Positions 17,233 through 25,747 of a stretch of DNA of 64,000 nucleotides are shown piece after piece. The DNA comes from Butyrivibrio sp. INlla16 (GTDB lineage: Bacteria; Bacillota; Clostridia; Lachnospirales; Lachnospiraceae): assembly GCF_900104155.1 (NCBI RefSeq), contig NZ_FMYB01000002.1, positions 154,682 through 218,681 on the forward strand, in the 5' to 3' direction. Below the pieces are notes generated by a model. That model was not told the origin of the DNA. It made no database searches and worked only from the letters and a program-made list of their open reading frames with translations. Made by a program: the position numbers and the translations under genes. Each line of letters opens with the position of its first letter. The first letter of the stretch is position 1.

Positions 17233-17567
17233 CAACAAATCAAGATGATATGTAGGAATTTGTTGCAGCTAAAAAAGAGAGGGACAACAAATATAAAATG
17301 ATTATGGGGATTTGTTGCACAAGAAAAATGAAAAGACAACAAATGAGGAAATTACACCAGTACTTGTTGTTTTGGATAAATCTCAATGCAACAAATGTAG
17401 ATGAAAACTAAGGTTTTGTTGTTGCTGAAAAATAAAAATACAACAAATACATAAGAACAAAAGAAATTTGTTGTAGTGACCTAAAACTACTCAAACCGGA
17501 AAGACAAAAGACGAAATACCAAAAGATGTAAACACAATAAATACAGATGAATAGTGTAGATTTATTG
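17233..17567. repeat. Alternating-arm array A (52-bp period), arm CAACAAAT
   Basis: CAACAAAT-type arms start at 17233, 17285, 17337, 17389 and 17441 (exactly 52 bp apart). Inverse ATTTGTTG-type arms start at 17258, 17310, 17362, 17414 and 17466. A final unit with CAATAAAT/ATTTATTG lies at 17535 and 17560, after one degenerate unit. Every unit has 17 bases between its arms and 19 between units, and these intervening sequences differ. The array fills the 464-bp gap between thiD and thiC. No open reading frame with coding features overlaps it. Not recognised as a known element; it is not a CRISPR, since no direct repeat exceeds 8-10 bp. Confidence 0.9.
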
Positions 17568-17620
17568 TTCGTCGCTTTATTATTCATCAATACAAACATA
17601 ATTTGAAGGAGAAGACATAA

Positions 17621-18925
17621 GTGAGAAATTACACAACACAGATGGAAGCAGCAAGAAAAGGGATCATCACTCCCGAGATGGAGAAGGTTGCAAAGGACGA
17701 GTACAGAACGCCCGAAGAAATCAGAGAACTTGTGGCAAAAGGGCAGGTTGCGATCTGCGCTAACAAAAATCACAAGTGCCTTGATGCAAAGGGGGTGGGC
17801 TCGATGCTGAAGACCAAGATCAACGTGAATCTCGGAGTTTCAAGGGATTGTAAGGACTACGATATTGAGATGGAAAAAGTGATGGCGGCGGTCAACATGG
17901 GAGCGGATGCCATTATGGATTTGTCTTCACATGGGAATACCCAGCCCTTCAGGAAGAAGCTTGTGGAAGAGTGTCCTGTCATGCTGGGAACTGTGCCTGT
18001 TTACGACAGCGTCATCCACTATCAGAGGGATCTTTCTGAACTCACTGCGAAGGACTTCATCGATGTAGTAAGACTTCATGCCGAAGATGGCGTTGATTTT
18101 GTGACACTCCACTGCGGAATTACAAGGAAGACTATCGACCAGATCAAGAAGCACAAGAGAAAAATGAACATAGTATCAAGAGGCGGCTCGCTTGTGTTTG
18201 CCTGGATGAGCATGACCGGAGAGGAGAATCCCTTTTATGAATACTACGACGAAATCCTTGATATCTGCAGAGAGTATGATGTGACAATATCCCTCGGTGA
18301 TGCCTGCAGACCGGGATGCCTTGCGGATGCCAGTGATGTATGCCAGATTGAGGAACTGGTGAGACTTGGAGAACTTACGAAAAGAGCTTGGGAGAAGGAT
18401 GTGCAAGTTATGGTTGAAGGCCCCGGACACATGCCTATGGACCAGATAGAGGCCAATATGAAAATGCAGCAGACTATCTGTATGGGAGCACCTTTCTATG
18501 TTCTTGGCCCCCTTGTCACGGACATCGCACCCGGTTACGATCACATAACTTCAGCTATAGGCGGAGCTATCGCAGGCGCGGCAGGTGCAGCTTTCCTCTG
18601 CTACGTTACTCCCGCAGAACACCTTGCACTTCCTAATGTAGATGATGTTAAGCAGGGAATTATTGCTTCAAGAATAGCTGCTCACGCAGCGGATATAGCT
18701 AAGAAAATACCGCATGCCATGGATATTGATAACAAGATGGCCGATGCACGAAAAGAGTTCGATTGGGATGGCCAGTGGGAGTGCGCAATTGACCCTGAAA
18801 CTGCAAAATCCATACGTGAGGATAGGGCTCCCGAATTTGATGATACCTGTTCTATGTGCGGGAAATTCTGCGCAGTTAGAAGCATGAATAAGGCACTTGC
18901 AGGAGAACATATAGATATTCTGTAA
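17621..18925 (+). CDS. thiC: Phosphomethylpyrimidine synthase ThiC
   Basis: A 434-residue radical SAM enzyme of the clostridial short form (no extended N-terminal domain). It converts aminoimidazole ribotide to HMP-phosphate. Seen: [62 protein letters not shown] and the C-terminal cluster motif [11 protein letters not shown], which binds the 4Fe-4S cluster. The start is GTG preceded by GAAGGAG. It is separated from the thi operon by array A and has no TPP riboswitch of its own in that gap, so it may depend on read-through or its own promoter. No thiG, thiF, thiS or thiH lies nearby. Confidence 0.96.
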   Translation: MRNYTTQMEAARKGIITPEMEKVAKDEYRTPEEIRELVAKGQVAICANKNHKCLDAKGVGSMLKTKINVNLGVSRDCKDYDIEMEKVMAAVNMGADAIMDLSSHGNTQPFRKKLVEECPVMLGTVPVYDSVIHYQRDLSELTAKDFIDVVRLHAEDGVDFVTLHCGITRKTIDQIKKHKRKMNIVSRGGSLVFAWMSMTGEENPFYEYYDEILDICREYDVTISLGDACRPGCLADASDVCQIEELVRLGELTKRAWEKDVQVMVEGPGHMPMDQIEANMKMQQTICMGAPFYVLGPLVTDIAPGYDHITSAIGGAIAGAAGAAFLCYVTPAEHLALPNVDDVKQGIIASRIAAHAADIAKKIPHAMDIDNKMADARKEFDWDGQWECAIDPETAKSIREDRAPEFDDTCSMCGKFCAVRSMNKALAGEHIDIL

Positions 18926-18968
18926 GTAATCTACACAACAAAAAGCAATCATAATTCCGTGATACAGT

Positions 18969-18997
18969 TTGACATAAGAAAGAAACGGAAATATAAT
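18969..18997 (+). promoter_or_regulatory. Consensus housekeeping promoter of the zinc operon
   Basis: TTGACA (18969-18974) and TATAAT (18992-18997) are separated by exactly 17 bp, matching the sigma-70/sigma-A consensus at all 12 positions. Transcription should begin near 19004, before the small membrane protein gene. A repressor site is expected with such a strong promoter. ATAATTCCGTGATACAG just upstream and TCAGTTTGATTTAAG just downstream are candidates, but no convincing Zur box was identified. Confidence 0.85.
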
Positions 18998-19047
18998 CAG
19001 TTTGATTTAAGCAATGGCTAACAAGAAATTTGGAATCGATTATAAAA

Positions 19048-19365
19048 ATGCTGCAAAATAAGAATCAGAAAAACCGTATACGGAATCTGATAGTCGCATA
19101 CTTTGCGTTTGCGATGCTTTTTGTTGTGCTTTTTTCAGCGGTGTTTGTATCCGTTGAGACTTTCCATAACTGTGACGGAGACAGCTGCCCTGTCTGTGCG
19201 CTGCTGCAGCAGTGTGAAAATAATCTGAATCAGCTCGGAGATGGCAGCGCTAATCTTTACGCAGCTTTTTTGGCTGTAATCCTTTTTGTAGCTATTCTTG
19301 AATTAAAAGACAATGTCCTGGTGTATTCAACACCTGTAAGTTCCATGGTTCGAATGAACGATTAA
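19048..19365 (+). CDS. Small two-helix membrane protein with Cys/His cluster
   Basis: About 105 residues. There is a basic N-terminus, a membrane helix (LIVAYFAFAMLFVVLFSAVFVS), a short external segment with HNCDGDSCPVCALLQQCE (one His and four Cys), and a second helix (AAFLAVILFVAILEL). The Cys/His spacing suggests metal binding or a disulfide. It is first in what looks like the zinc-importer operon, so a role in zinc handling or sensing is plausible but inferred. The ATG at 19048 is used; a TTG at 19030 is an alternative with no better ribosome binding site. Family not named with confidence. Confidence 0.7.
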   Translation: MLQNKNQKNRIRNLIVAYFAFAMLFVVLFSAVFVSVETFHNCDGDSCPVCALLQQCENNLNQLGDGSANLYAAFLAVILFVAILELKDNVLVYSTPVSSMVRMND

Positions 19366-19431
19366 ATAGTCTGTCCCACTATAATTCTGTAATTTTTCAA
19401 CATAATAAAAGTGAATAGAGAGGACATTACT

Positions 19432-20550
19432 ATGAAAAAATTTTCGATTGCGGCGGCTGCAATGGCAGCGGTGCTTTGTTTTTGTGCGTGCGGAAAGAGT
19501 ACTGACGAGAGTGTGATTACTTCCGCGACAGATAATGTTGCTGAATCTCCGGAGAGTGAAAATGTGGAGATAACTGACGAAGAAACTGCTACAAGCAGCG
19601 AAGTAGATGAAGACGATGGTGCTGCCAAAAATGACGGGATGAAAATCGTCTGCACTATTTTTCCGGAGTACGACTGGGTAAAAGAGGTTCTCGGAGAAAA
19701 GGCTGAGGATGCGGATATCACCATGCTCCTCGATAACGGCGTAGACCTTCACAGCTATCAGCCAACAGCTGAGGATATCATGAAAATCTCGGAGTGCGAT
19801 CTGTTCGTATATGTCGGCGGCGAGTCCGACGAGTGGGTGGATGATGCCCTTGCTGAGCGAACAAATGATGATATGGTGGTTATAAATCTGATGGACGCTC
19901 TCGGAGATACGGTCAAGGAAGAAGAGGTTGTAGAAGGCATGCAGGCTGAGGAAGAGGAAAGCGAGGATGCAGATGAGAACGCTGCCGATTCTACAGAAAC
20001 CGAGGAAGAGGTTGAATACGACGAACATGTCTGGCTTTCTCTGAAAAATGCGCAGGTTATCACTGAGAAGATCGCCGATGCTCTTGCAACCATCGATCCT
20101 GAGAATGCAGATACCTACAAGGCTAACGCAGATGAATATATGGGAAAACTTGATTCTCTTGATTCTGCCTACGAAAGCGCGGTATCCGGAGCATCCATAA
20201 AGACGGTTCTGTTCGGAGACAGATTTCCCTTCAGATATATGACTGATGACTACGGTCTCGACTACTATGCAGCCTTTGTCGGATGCTCTGCGGAGACTGA
20301 GGCGAGCTTTGAGACTATAGCTTTCTTATCGGGAAAAGTGGATGAGCTCGGACTTAAGAGCGTGCTTACGATTGAGGGACAAAATCACAAGATTGCGGAA
20401 ACAATAATAAGCAATACAAAAGATAAAAACCAGCAGATTTTGACAATGGATTCCATGCAGAGCACAACCTCTGAGGATGTTGAGGGCGGCGTGTCCTACC
20501 TCGAAATCATGGAGCAGAATCTTGAAGTATTAAAGGAAGCGCTCGAGTAA
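19432..20550 (+). CDS. znuA: Zinc/manganese ABC transporter substrate-binding lipoprotein (ZnuA-like)
   Basis: A 372-residue cluster A-I solute-binding protein. A signal peptide ends at LCFCACG (lipidated Cys), followed by a Ser/Thr/Asp/Glu-rich tether. The metal-binding region has DNGVDLHSYQPTAED and EHVWLSLKNA, both with ligand-type His. Between them is a 40-residue very acidic insert (about residues 165-205), where zinc-specific homologues often carry a His-rich loop. The third usual His region reads FGDRFPFRYM, so one classical ligand appears replaced. GTG at 19411 was rejected as start because the lipoprotein signal begins at 19432. The ATPase and permease follow in order. Confidence 0.88.
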   Translation: MKKFSIAAAAMAAVLCFCACGKSTDESVITSATDNVAESPESENVEITDEETATSSEVDEDDGAAKNDGMKIVCTIFPEYDWVKEVLGEKAEDADITMLLDNGVDLHSYQPTAEDIMKISECDLFVYVGGESDEWVDDALAERTNDDMVVINLMDALGDTVKEEEVVEGMQAEEEESEDADENAADSTETEEEVEYDEHVWLSLKNAQVITEKIADALATIDPENADTYKANADEYMGKLDSLDSAYESAVSGASIKTVLFGDRFPFRYMTDDYGLDYYAAFVGCSAETEASFETIAFLSGKVDELGLKSVLTIEGQNHKIAETIISNTKDKNQQILTMDSMQSTTSEDVEGGVSYLEIMEQNLEVLKEALE

Positions 20551-20579
20551 CGAAGCACATTCAGAAAGTGAGAATTATT

Positions 20580-21299
20580 ATGAAGTTATTATCTGTCAGC
20601 AACCTGACTCTTGGTTATGACCACGCAGTAGTGGCAAGGAATTTGCATTTTGAGGTTAATGAGGGTGACTATCTTTGTATTGTCGGGGAAAACGGCTCCG
20701 GAAAAACGACTCTCATGAAAACACTCCTTGGCATTTGCGACAAGGTCTCCGGTGATGTAATTTTTGGAAACGGAATAACAAAAAATGAAATAGGATATCT
20801 TCCACAGCAGACGATCGTTCAGAGGGACTTTCCTGCGTCAGTAAAGGAAATCGTAATCTCCGGATGCCAGGCTAGGCTTGGGTTTCGACCTTTTTACACA
20901 AAGAAAGAAAAAGAGCTTGCGGCTAAGAATATGGAAAAGCTGGGGATTACAGAGCTTGCTGACAGATGCTACAGAGAACTCTCCGGCGGACAACAGCAGC
21001 GAGTCCTTCTGGCCAGAGCTCTCTGTGCTGCAGGGAAAATTCTTCTTCTGGATGAACCTGTGTCGGGACTTGATCCGCAGATTACAGGGGAGATGTACGA
21101 GCTTATAAGCAAGCTGAATGTTGACGGAATGACGATAATCATGATATCCCATGATATTCAGGCTGCGATAAGATATGCAAGCCATATTCTGTATATGTCG
21201 GATGATATCTTCTTTGGAACCGCAGGGGAATTCATGGCGAGCGAAAAAGGTAAACTTTTTATCGAATATGAAAAACTTAACACAAGGAGGGCAGTGTGA
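20580..21299 (+). CDS. znuC: Zinc/manganese ABC transporter ATP-binding protein (ZnuC-like)
   Basis: A 239-residue ATPase. Walker A is GENGSGKTT, with a Q-loop in LPQQ, signature LSGGQQQR, Walker B ILLLDEPVSGLD and switch His in MISHD. These match the ZnuC/MtsA-type subclass that energises metal importers. The ATG at 20580 is used instead of an upstream GTG at 20568 because the fold begins immediately after it. It lies 29 bp after znuA, and znuB starts 1 bp after its stop. Confidence 0.93.
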   Translation: MKLLSVSNLTLGYDHAVVARNLHFEVNEGDYLCIVGENGSGKTTLMKTLLGICDKVSGDVIFGNGITKNEIGYLPQQTIVQRDFPASVKEIVISGCQARLGFRPFYTKKEKELAAKNMEKLGITELADRCYRELSGGQQQRVLLARALCAAGKILLLDEPVSGLDPQITGEMYELISKLNVDGMTIIMISHDIQAAIRYASHILYMSDDIFFGTAGEFMASEKGKLFIEYEKLNTRRAV

Positions 21300-21300
21300 C

Positions 21301-22140
21301 ATGGAAAAGCTTTTGTTTTATATGCAATATCCCTTTGTAAGATACGCACTGATTGTCGGTGTTCTGATAGCCCTGTGTTCATCGCTTCTCGGAGTGACGT
21401 TGGTTCTGAAAAGATATTCCTATATCGGAGACGGTCTTTCACATGTGGCTTTTGGCGGAATTGCGGTAGCAAGCGTAGTGAATCTCACAAACAGAATGAC
21501 GCTGGTCCTTCCAATAACAATAATTAGCGCGATTTTACTGCTAAGGACAGGCCATAATGCGAAGGTAAAGGGAGACGCTGCAATCGCCATGATATCGGTT
21601 GGGGCTTTGGCTTTCGGATATCTCATCATGAACGTGTTCGGGACGAGCTCCAATCTGACCGGGGATGTCTGCACAACACTTTTCGGGTCAACTTCAATAC
21701 TCACCCTTACCATGACTGATGTATGGCTGTGTGTGATTATGTCGGTGTTTGTTGTGGCTGCGTATGTGCTTCTGTATAACAGAATTTTCGCAGTGACTTT
21801 TGATGAAAACTTCGCCAGGGCTGTCGGAACCAAAGTGGATTTTTACAACCTTCTTATCGCGGTGGTTACTGCAATTATCATTGTTCTTGCGATGAACCTT
21901 GTGGGTTCGCTTTTGATATCGGCACTTATTATTTTTCCGGCACTATCGGCGATGAGACTGTTTACCAGTTTTAAAAATGTGACTGTTTTTTCTGCAGTAT
22001 TTTCCGTAGTGTGTGCTCTTGTGGGAATCATTGTTTCCATACTTGCCGGTACACCTGTAGGCTCAACCATTGTTGCTATCGACGCGGTTGGCTTTGCAAT
22101 CTGCTGTGGCGGATCGCTAGCAGGGAGGAAGCTTGCATGA
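21301..22140 (+). CDS. znuB: Zinc/manganese ABC transporter permease (ZnuB-like)
   Basis: A 279-residue ABC-3 family permease with seven to eight predicted helices. LVLKRYSYIGDGLSHVAFGG near residues 32-51 and the later LLISALIIFPALSAMRL are characteristic. The start at 21301 has AAGGAGGG 13 bases ahead. The stop overlaps the next ATG (ATGA), indicating coupling with the lipoprotein gene downstream. It forms the importer channel with ZnuC and ZnuA. Confidence 0.93.
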   Translation: MEKLLFYMQYPFVRYALIVGVLIALCSSLLGVTLVLKRYSYIGDGLSHVAFGGIAVASVVNLTNRMTLVLPITIISAILLLRTGHNAKVKGDAAIAMISVGALAFGYLIMNVFGTSSNLTGDVCTTLFGSTSILTLTMTDVWLCVIMSVFVVAAYVLLYNRIFAVTFDENFARAVGTKVDFYNLLIAVVTAIIIVLAMNLVGSLLISALIIFPALSAMRLFTSFKNVTVFSAVFSVVCALVGIIVSILAGTPVGSTIVAIDAVGFAICCGGSLAGRKLA

Positions 22141-22736
22141 ATAAAAATGTGAAAAGAAACCTGTTGTTAGTCTGCTGTATGCTTGTGCTTGCGACAGCGT
22201 GCGGAAGTAAAAACGAAGCAGTTGAAATAACGGAAGATTTAACTTCAGACGTATACGATACATCAACAGAGACAACTACCGTAGATGAAGTCGACACACC
22301 CATAGAAAGTACTTCTCCAGACGAGGTCGACACATCAACAGAAGCCACTGCTACAACCGCATCAGACGCATCAACACAAACCACTGGCACAGATTCAACC
22401 GACACCTCAGAGGTTGATCTCACAGCGATGTCATCCACCATGATCTACGCGGAGGTATATCAGATGATGATGACTCCGGGCATGTATGTCGGAAGAAAGG
22501 TGAAGATGCAAGGCCTTTATGACATCTACCACGACGATACCACCGGGAAGGACTATCATTCTTGCATAATAACGGATGCGACCGCCTGCTGCGCCCAGGG
22601 AATTGAGTTTGAGCTTGCAGATGGGAACTACCCGGGGACAGATATTTCGGAAGTGACAGTGGAGGGAATTTTCAATACCTATGAGGAGAACGGTGCGATG
22701 TACTGCACACTCACAGACGCAAAACTCCTAAATTAA
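22137..22736 (+). CDS. Lipoprotein with OB-like domain in the zinc operon
   Basis: A 199-residue protein. Its signal peptide ends in LVLATACG (lipobox), and it has a Thr/Ser/Asp-rich linker with imperfect repeats (residues about 25-95). The compact C-terminal domain (about 100-199) reads KVKMQGLYDIYHD, CIITDATACCAQGIEFEL, EVTVEGIFNTYEENG. The strand pattern suggests an OB fold, and the Cys-Cys pair is unusual for a surface domain. It is translationally coupled to znuB (start overlaps the stop). A zinc capture or envelope role is inferred from operon position; no enzymatic motif was seen. Confidence 0.75.
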   Translation: MNKNVKRNLLLVCCMLVLATACGSKNEAVEITEDLTSDVYDTSTETTTVDEVDTPIESTSPDEVDTSTEATATTASDASTQTTGTDSTDTSEVDLTAMSSTMIYAEVYQMMMTPGMYVGRKVKMQGLYDIYHDDTTGKDYHSCIITDATACCAQGIEFELADGNYPGTDISEVTVEGIFNTYEENGAMYCTLTDAKLLN

Positions 22737-22799
22737 ACCAGGCTTCGCTGAGAGAAAAGGGCTTGTAATTTTTCTGATATGGATTAAAATAACAGTTAA

Positions 22800-23082
22800 A
22801 TGCTAAGAACAGAAATAGTAGGTATCTTGAGACCTTCAGAGAGGAGCCGGTTGGTGAGAGGCTTCGGTTTTCGGATATTGAACCCGTCTGGGAGCAGCAG
22901 AAGGGAAAACTGATTTTATTCCAAAGATCAGAAACTTCTGACGGAGGTCACCGTGATCATAGACATGCAAGTGTCAGCTTGCAATGAGGTGCAGGTTTTC
23001 AGGCCTGAATTTAGGTGGTAACGCGGATAAAAACATTATTCGTCCTAAGTGTACAAATAAAGTATGCTTAGGACTTTTCTTT
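22800..23082 (+). ncRNA. T-box leader controlling proS
   Basis: The T-box antiterminator sequence AGGTGGTAACGCGG is at 23013-23026. A terminator with arms GTCCTAAG (23042-23049) and CTTAGGAC (23067-23074) plus TTTTCTTT follows. Upstream, stem-I-like sequence (GAGAGGAGCCGG onward) includes GAACCCGTC near 22880, where a proline specifier codon would lie. Uncharged tRNA-Pro should stabilise the antiterminator and switch on proS. The 5' limit is approximate. Confidence 0.93.
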
Positions 23083-23147
23083 TGCGTGCGAAGCATTTTC
23101 GAGTCCGTGTCTGCTTCACATGCAAAGTGAAGAAAGGAGTTGTTATT

Positions 23148-24890
23148 ATGAAACTTAGCAAATTAGTAGGAGTGAGATTCAAGGAAAAGCCCGCCTTCTG
23201 TGTGATTGACAGCCACACCTACAGCCTTCGCGGCGGTTATGTGAAGCGTGTATCAAACGGTATTTTTTCACTTTACACTCCCATGAAGAAAGTTACTCAG
23301 AACATCGAGAAGATCCTGAGAGAGGAAATGGACGGTGTGGATTGTCAGGAAGTTATGTTTCCTGTGGTTCTTCCGGGAGCTCTTTGGGAGGAATCAGGAC
23401 GCTATGAGAGCGTTGGTGAAGAACTTTTGAGATTCAAGGATCGTAATGATACTCCCATGGTACTTGGTATGACTCATGAGGAGGCGGCTGTTCATCTTGC
23501 AAGAGAGTACGGAAGCACTTATGCAAATTATCCCTTCGCTTTTTATCAGATACAGACTAAGTATCGCGACGAGGCCCGTCCCAGAGCCGGACTTATAAGA
23601 GTACGTGAGTTTACAATGAAGGATGCTTATTCTTTCCATACTTCTCAGGAAGATCTTGAGAAATACTATGACAGAATGGCAAATGCTTATGACAGAATTT
23701 TCGAGAGAGCAGGAATTCCTGATGTTATCTCGGTTAAGTCTGATTCAGGTATGATCGGAGGAAGTGTATCTCACGAGTACATGCTGCTTACGGATGCAGG
23801 TGAGGATTCCATTGCACTGTGTGATGACTGCGGTTACAGCGCAAACATGGAAGCTGCGGAAACAACTGTGGATAATTCCGGATGCACGCCTGCTGGTGAG
23901 CTGAAGAAGGTTTACACTCCTGACTGCAAGACCATCGAAGATGTATGCACTTTCTTAAAGAGCAAGGTTGAGGAGTCCTGTAAAGCCGTTGTTTATCAGA
24001 TAAATGCAACCGATGAGTATGTAGTTGTTTTCATTCGCGGAGACTACGAGGTCAATGAGACGAAGCTTGTAAACTACCTCCATGAGGAGGTTCACCCCGC
24101 TGAGATCACTGAGGAATCAGGACTTGTTGCCGGCTTCTGCGGACCTTACGAGCAGCACGGCAATTGCAGGATTGTTTATGATAAGTCACTTGAAGGCATC
24201 GAGAACCTGTGTTGCGGCGGCAACGAGACAAACTATCACTACACAGGCCTTAACATCAAAAGAGACATCGGAGATGTGGAGTACGTTGATGTCAGCAAAA
24301 TTCGTGATGGTGACATCTGTCCCTGCTGCGGTAAGAAAACCATCAGAATCAGCAGAGGTATTGAGGTCGGTAATATTTTCCAGCTCGGTACCAAATACTC
24401 AGACAGCATGAAGATGACCTATACGGATGAGGACGGTAGTTCCAAGACACCCATCATGGGATGCTACGGAATCGGTGTTGGCCGCCTTGCAGCAAGTATC
24501 ATGGAAGCCCGCCACGATGACAAGGGGCCTATCTGGCCCATCACTGTTGCACCCTGGAAGGTGCATGTTTGCTGCATGAGAAGAGATGACGATGCCTGCA
24601 GAGAAGCAGCTGACAAGATCTATGAGGAACTCACAAACATGGGCGTAGAGGTTATCTATGATGACAGAGATGTCCGTGCCGGCGTCATGTTTGCCGATGC
24701 AGATCTCCTCGGCGTTCCGGTTCGCGTGATTGTTGGTCCCAAGGCTCTTGCTAACGGCGAGATTGAGCTCTGCACAAGAGATAAGAGCGTACAGCTCTCT
24801 GTGAAAAAAGAGGACATTATCACTGAAACCAAGAAGCTCATGGACTCTCTTTATGAAGAGATTAATTCCAAGGTGAAGAGCAGAATATAA
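23148..24890 (+). CDS. proS: Prolyl-tRNA synthetase, bacterial type
   Basis: A 580-residue class II aminoacyl-tRNA synthetase. Motif 2 is in the FYQIQTKYRDEARPRAGLIRVREFTMKD region, and motif 3 is GIGVGRLAASIMEA. Between them is the INS editing insertion (about residues 240-390) that removes misacylated alanine, which places it in the bacterial rather than archaeal-like group. The C-terminal anticodon-binding domain begins near VHVCCMRRD. The ATG at 23148 has AAAGGAG 8 bases upstream; the reading frame upstream of it overlaps the T-box terminator and is not coding. Confidence 0.97.
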   Translation: MKLSKLVGVRFKEKPAFCVIDSHTYSLRGGYVKRVSNGIFSLYTPMKKVTQNIEKILREEMDGVDCQEVMFPVVLPGALWEESGRYESVGEELLRFKDRNDTPMVLGMTHEEAAVHLAREYGSTYANYPFAFYQIQTKYRDEARPRAGLIRVREFTMKDAYSFHTSQEDLEKYYDRMANAYDRIFERAGIPDVISVKSDSGMIGGSVSHEYMLLTDAGEDSIALCDDCGYSANMEAAETTVDNSGCTPAGELKKVYTPDCKTIEDVCTFLKSKVEESCKAVVYQINATDEYVVVFIRGDYEVNETKLVNYLHEEVHPAEITEESGLVAGFCGPYEQHGNCRIVYDKSLEGIENLCCGGNETNYHYTGLNIKRDIGDVEYVDVSKIRDGDICPCCGKKTIRISRGIEVGNIFQLGTKYSDSMKMTYTDEDGSSKTPIMGCYGIGVGRLAASIMEARHDDKGPIWPITVAPWKVHVCCMRRDDDACREAADKIYEELTNMGVEVIYDDRDVRAGVMFADADLLGVPVRVIVGPKALANGEIELCTRDKSVQLSVKKEDIITETKKLMDSLYEEINSKVKSRI

Positions 24891-24897
24891 TAAAATG

Positions 24898-24941
24898 CCC
24901 CTTTTACAGGATGAAAATAGTCCTGTAAAAGGGGTATTTTT
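24898..24941 (+). terminator. Terminator after proS
   Basis: CCCCTTTTACAGGA (24898-24911) and TCCTGTAAAAGGGG (24921-24934) form a 14-bp perfect stem with a 9-base loop, then TATTTTTAT. Confidence 0.95.
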
Positions 24942-24958
24942 ATGCCCTGAATTATTTT

Positions 24959-25043
24959 TGACTAAAAATATAAAATTAGTCAGAAAAGTATTGACATCGA
25001 TTTATGAGGAGGGTTATTATGACTAAAAATACTAATCTAGTCA
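24959..25043 (+). promoter_or_regulatory. Promoter flanked by two TetR-type operators
   Basis: TGACTAA-N10-TTAGTCA lies at 24959-24982 and TGACTAA-N10-CTAGTCA at 25020-25043, with identical geometry. Between them is TTGACA (24991-24996) and, 18 bp on, TATTAT (25015-25020), so the second operator starts at the -10 box. This is the arrangement expected for autorepression by the TetR protein encoded 17 bp downstream, and for control of the exporter genes after it. Confidence 0.83.
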
Positions 25044-25059
25044 AAAAGAGGACGAGTAT

Positions 25060-25686
25060 ATGCCAAAAACCTACACAGAAAGTGAAAGAGAGCAGATCAT
25101 TATCCGTTTAAAGAAAGGAGCCAATGAGATGCTGATGAAAAAAGGTGTCAAGAAGACTACCGTGGATGAGTTGGTAAAGCTTGCCGGAATTCCAAAGGGA
25201 ACCTTCTACCTTTTTTATCCATGTAAAGAGGTACTGTTTTTCGATGCGGCCCAGGATTTTCATGAAAAGGTTGATGAGTATATCACAAAGGGTTTTCTTG
25301 CAATAATCGCAAGTCACAATATTGATCCCGAGGAGGAGGGAGCCTTTTCCGAATGTATCGATGAGATCGCTGAAGTGATCCTCGGAGCAATGGAGATCAC
25401 AACCACATCCTGTCTCAAGGTGCTGCTTGAGCCTGAGGCGATGAACCAGGTTCTTTCGAAGCTTCCGGAAGATCTGCTTCAAAACCACAGGGATCAGGAC
25501 ACCCGTATGGGAGCAGGTATTATAGCAAAAGTGGCTGCAAGGAAGGGGCTCGACGTCGAGGCAGTTGTTGGATCCTTTTCAATGATTTTATTCGGTTCTA
25601 TGTACAAGCATGTCATTGGAGAGGAGAACCTCAGAGAGAGCATGCGCATGCTGGTAAAAGGACTGGTTATACAGATTTTGGAATAA
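25060..25686 (+). CDS. TetR-family repressor of an ABC exporter
   Basis: A 208-residue TetR-family regulator. The N-terminal helix-turn-helix (residues about 20-65) contains KTTVDELVKLAGIPKGTFYLFYPCKE, the family signature. The remaining helices form a ligand-binding and dimer domain with no recognisable specificity. It heads a probable operon with an ATPase and two ABC-2 permeases, and two matching operators lie in its promoter, so it likely senses the exported compound. AGAGGA precedes the ATG. Confidence 0.92.
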   Translation: MPKTYTESEREQIIIRLKKGANEMLMKKGVKKTTVDELVKLAGIPKGTFYLFYPCKEVLFFDAAQDFHEKVDEYITKGFLAIIASHNIDPEEEGAFSECIDEIAEVILGAMEITTTSCLKVLLEPEAMNQVLSKLPEDLLQNHRDQDTRMGAGIIAKVAARKGLDVEAVVGSFSMILFGSMYKHVIGEENLRESMRMLVKGLVIQILE

Positions 25687-25747
25687 AACTCAGGATTCAA
25701 ATAACTGTACGATTTTTAGGACAGCATAAAAAAGAGGAGATCAGGCT

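Noticed and set aside
17568..17620. Second TPP riboswitch directly before thiC
   Set aside because: None of the THI-box core sequences (GGCTGAGA, ACCTGAT) is present in the thiD-thiC gap; only the array and a ribosome binding site are seen.
21175..21300. N-terminal extension of the znuB reading frame
   Set aside because: The frame is open upstream only because it lies within znuC. The conserved permease begins at 21301, which has AAGGAGGG upstream.
25019..25111. Small gene at 25019 (about 30 codons) as a real CDS
   Set aside because: It has a strong ribosome binding site, but it overlaps the second TetR operator and the tetR start in another frame and has no membrane or domain features. It is kept only as a possible leader within a finding.
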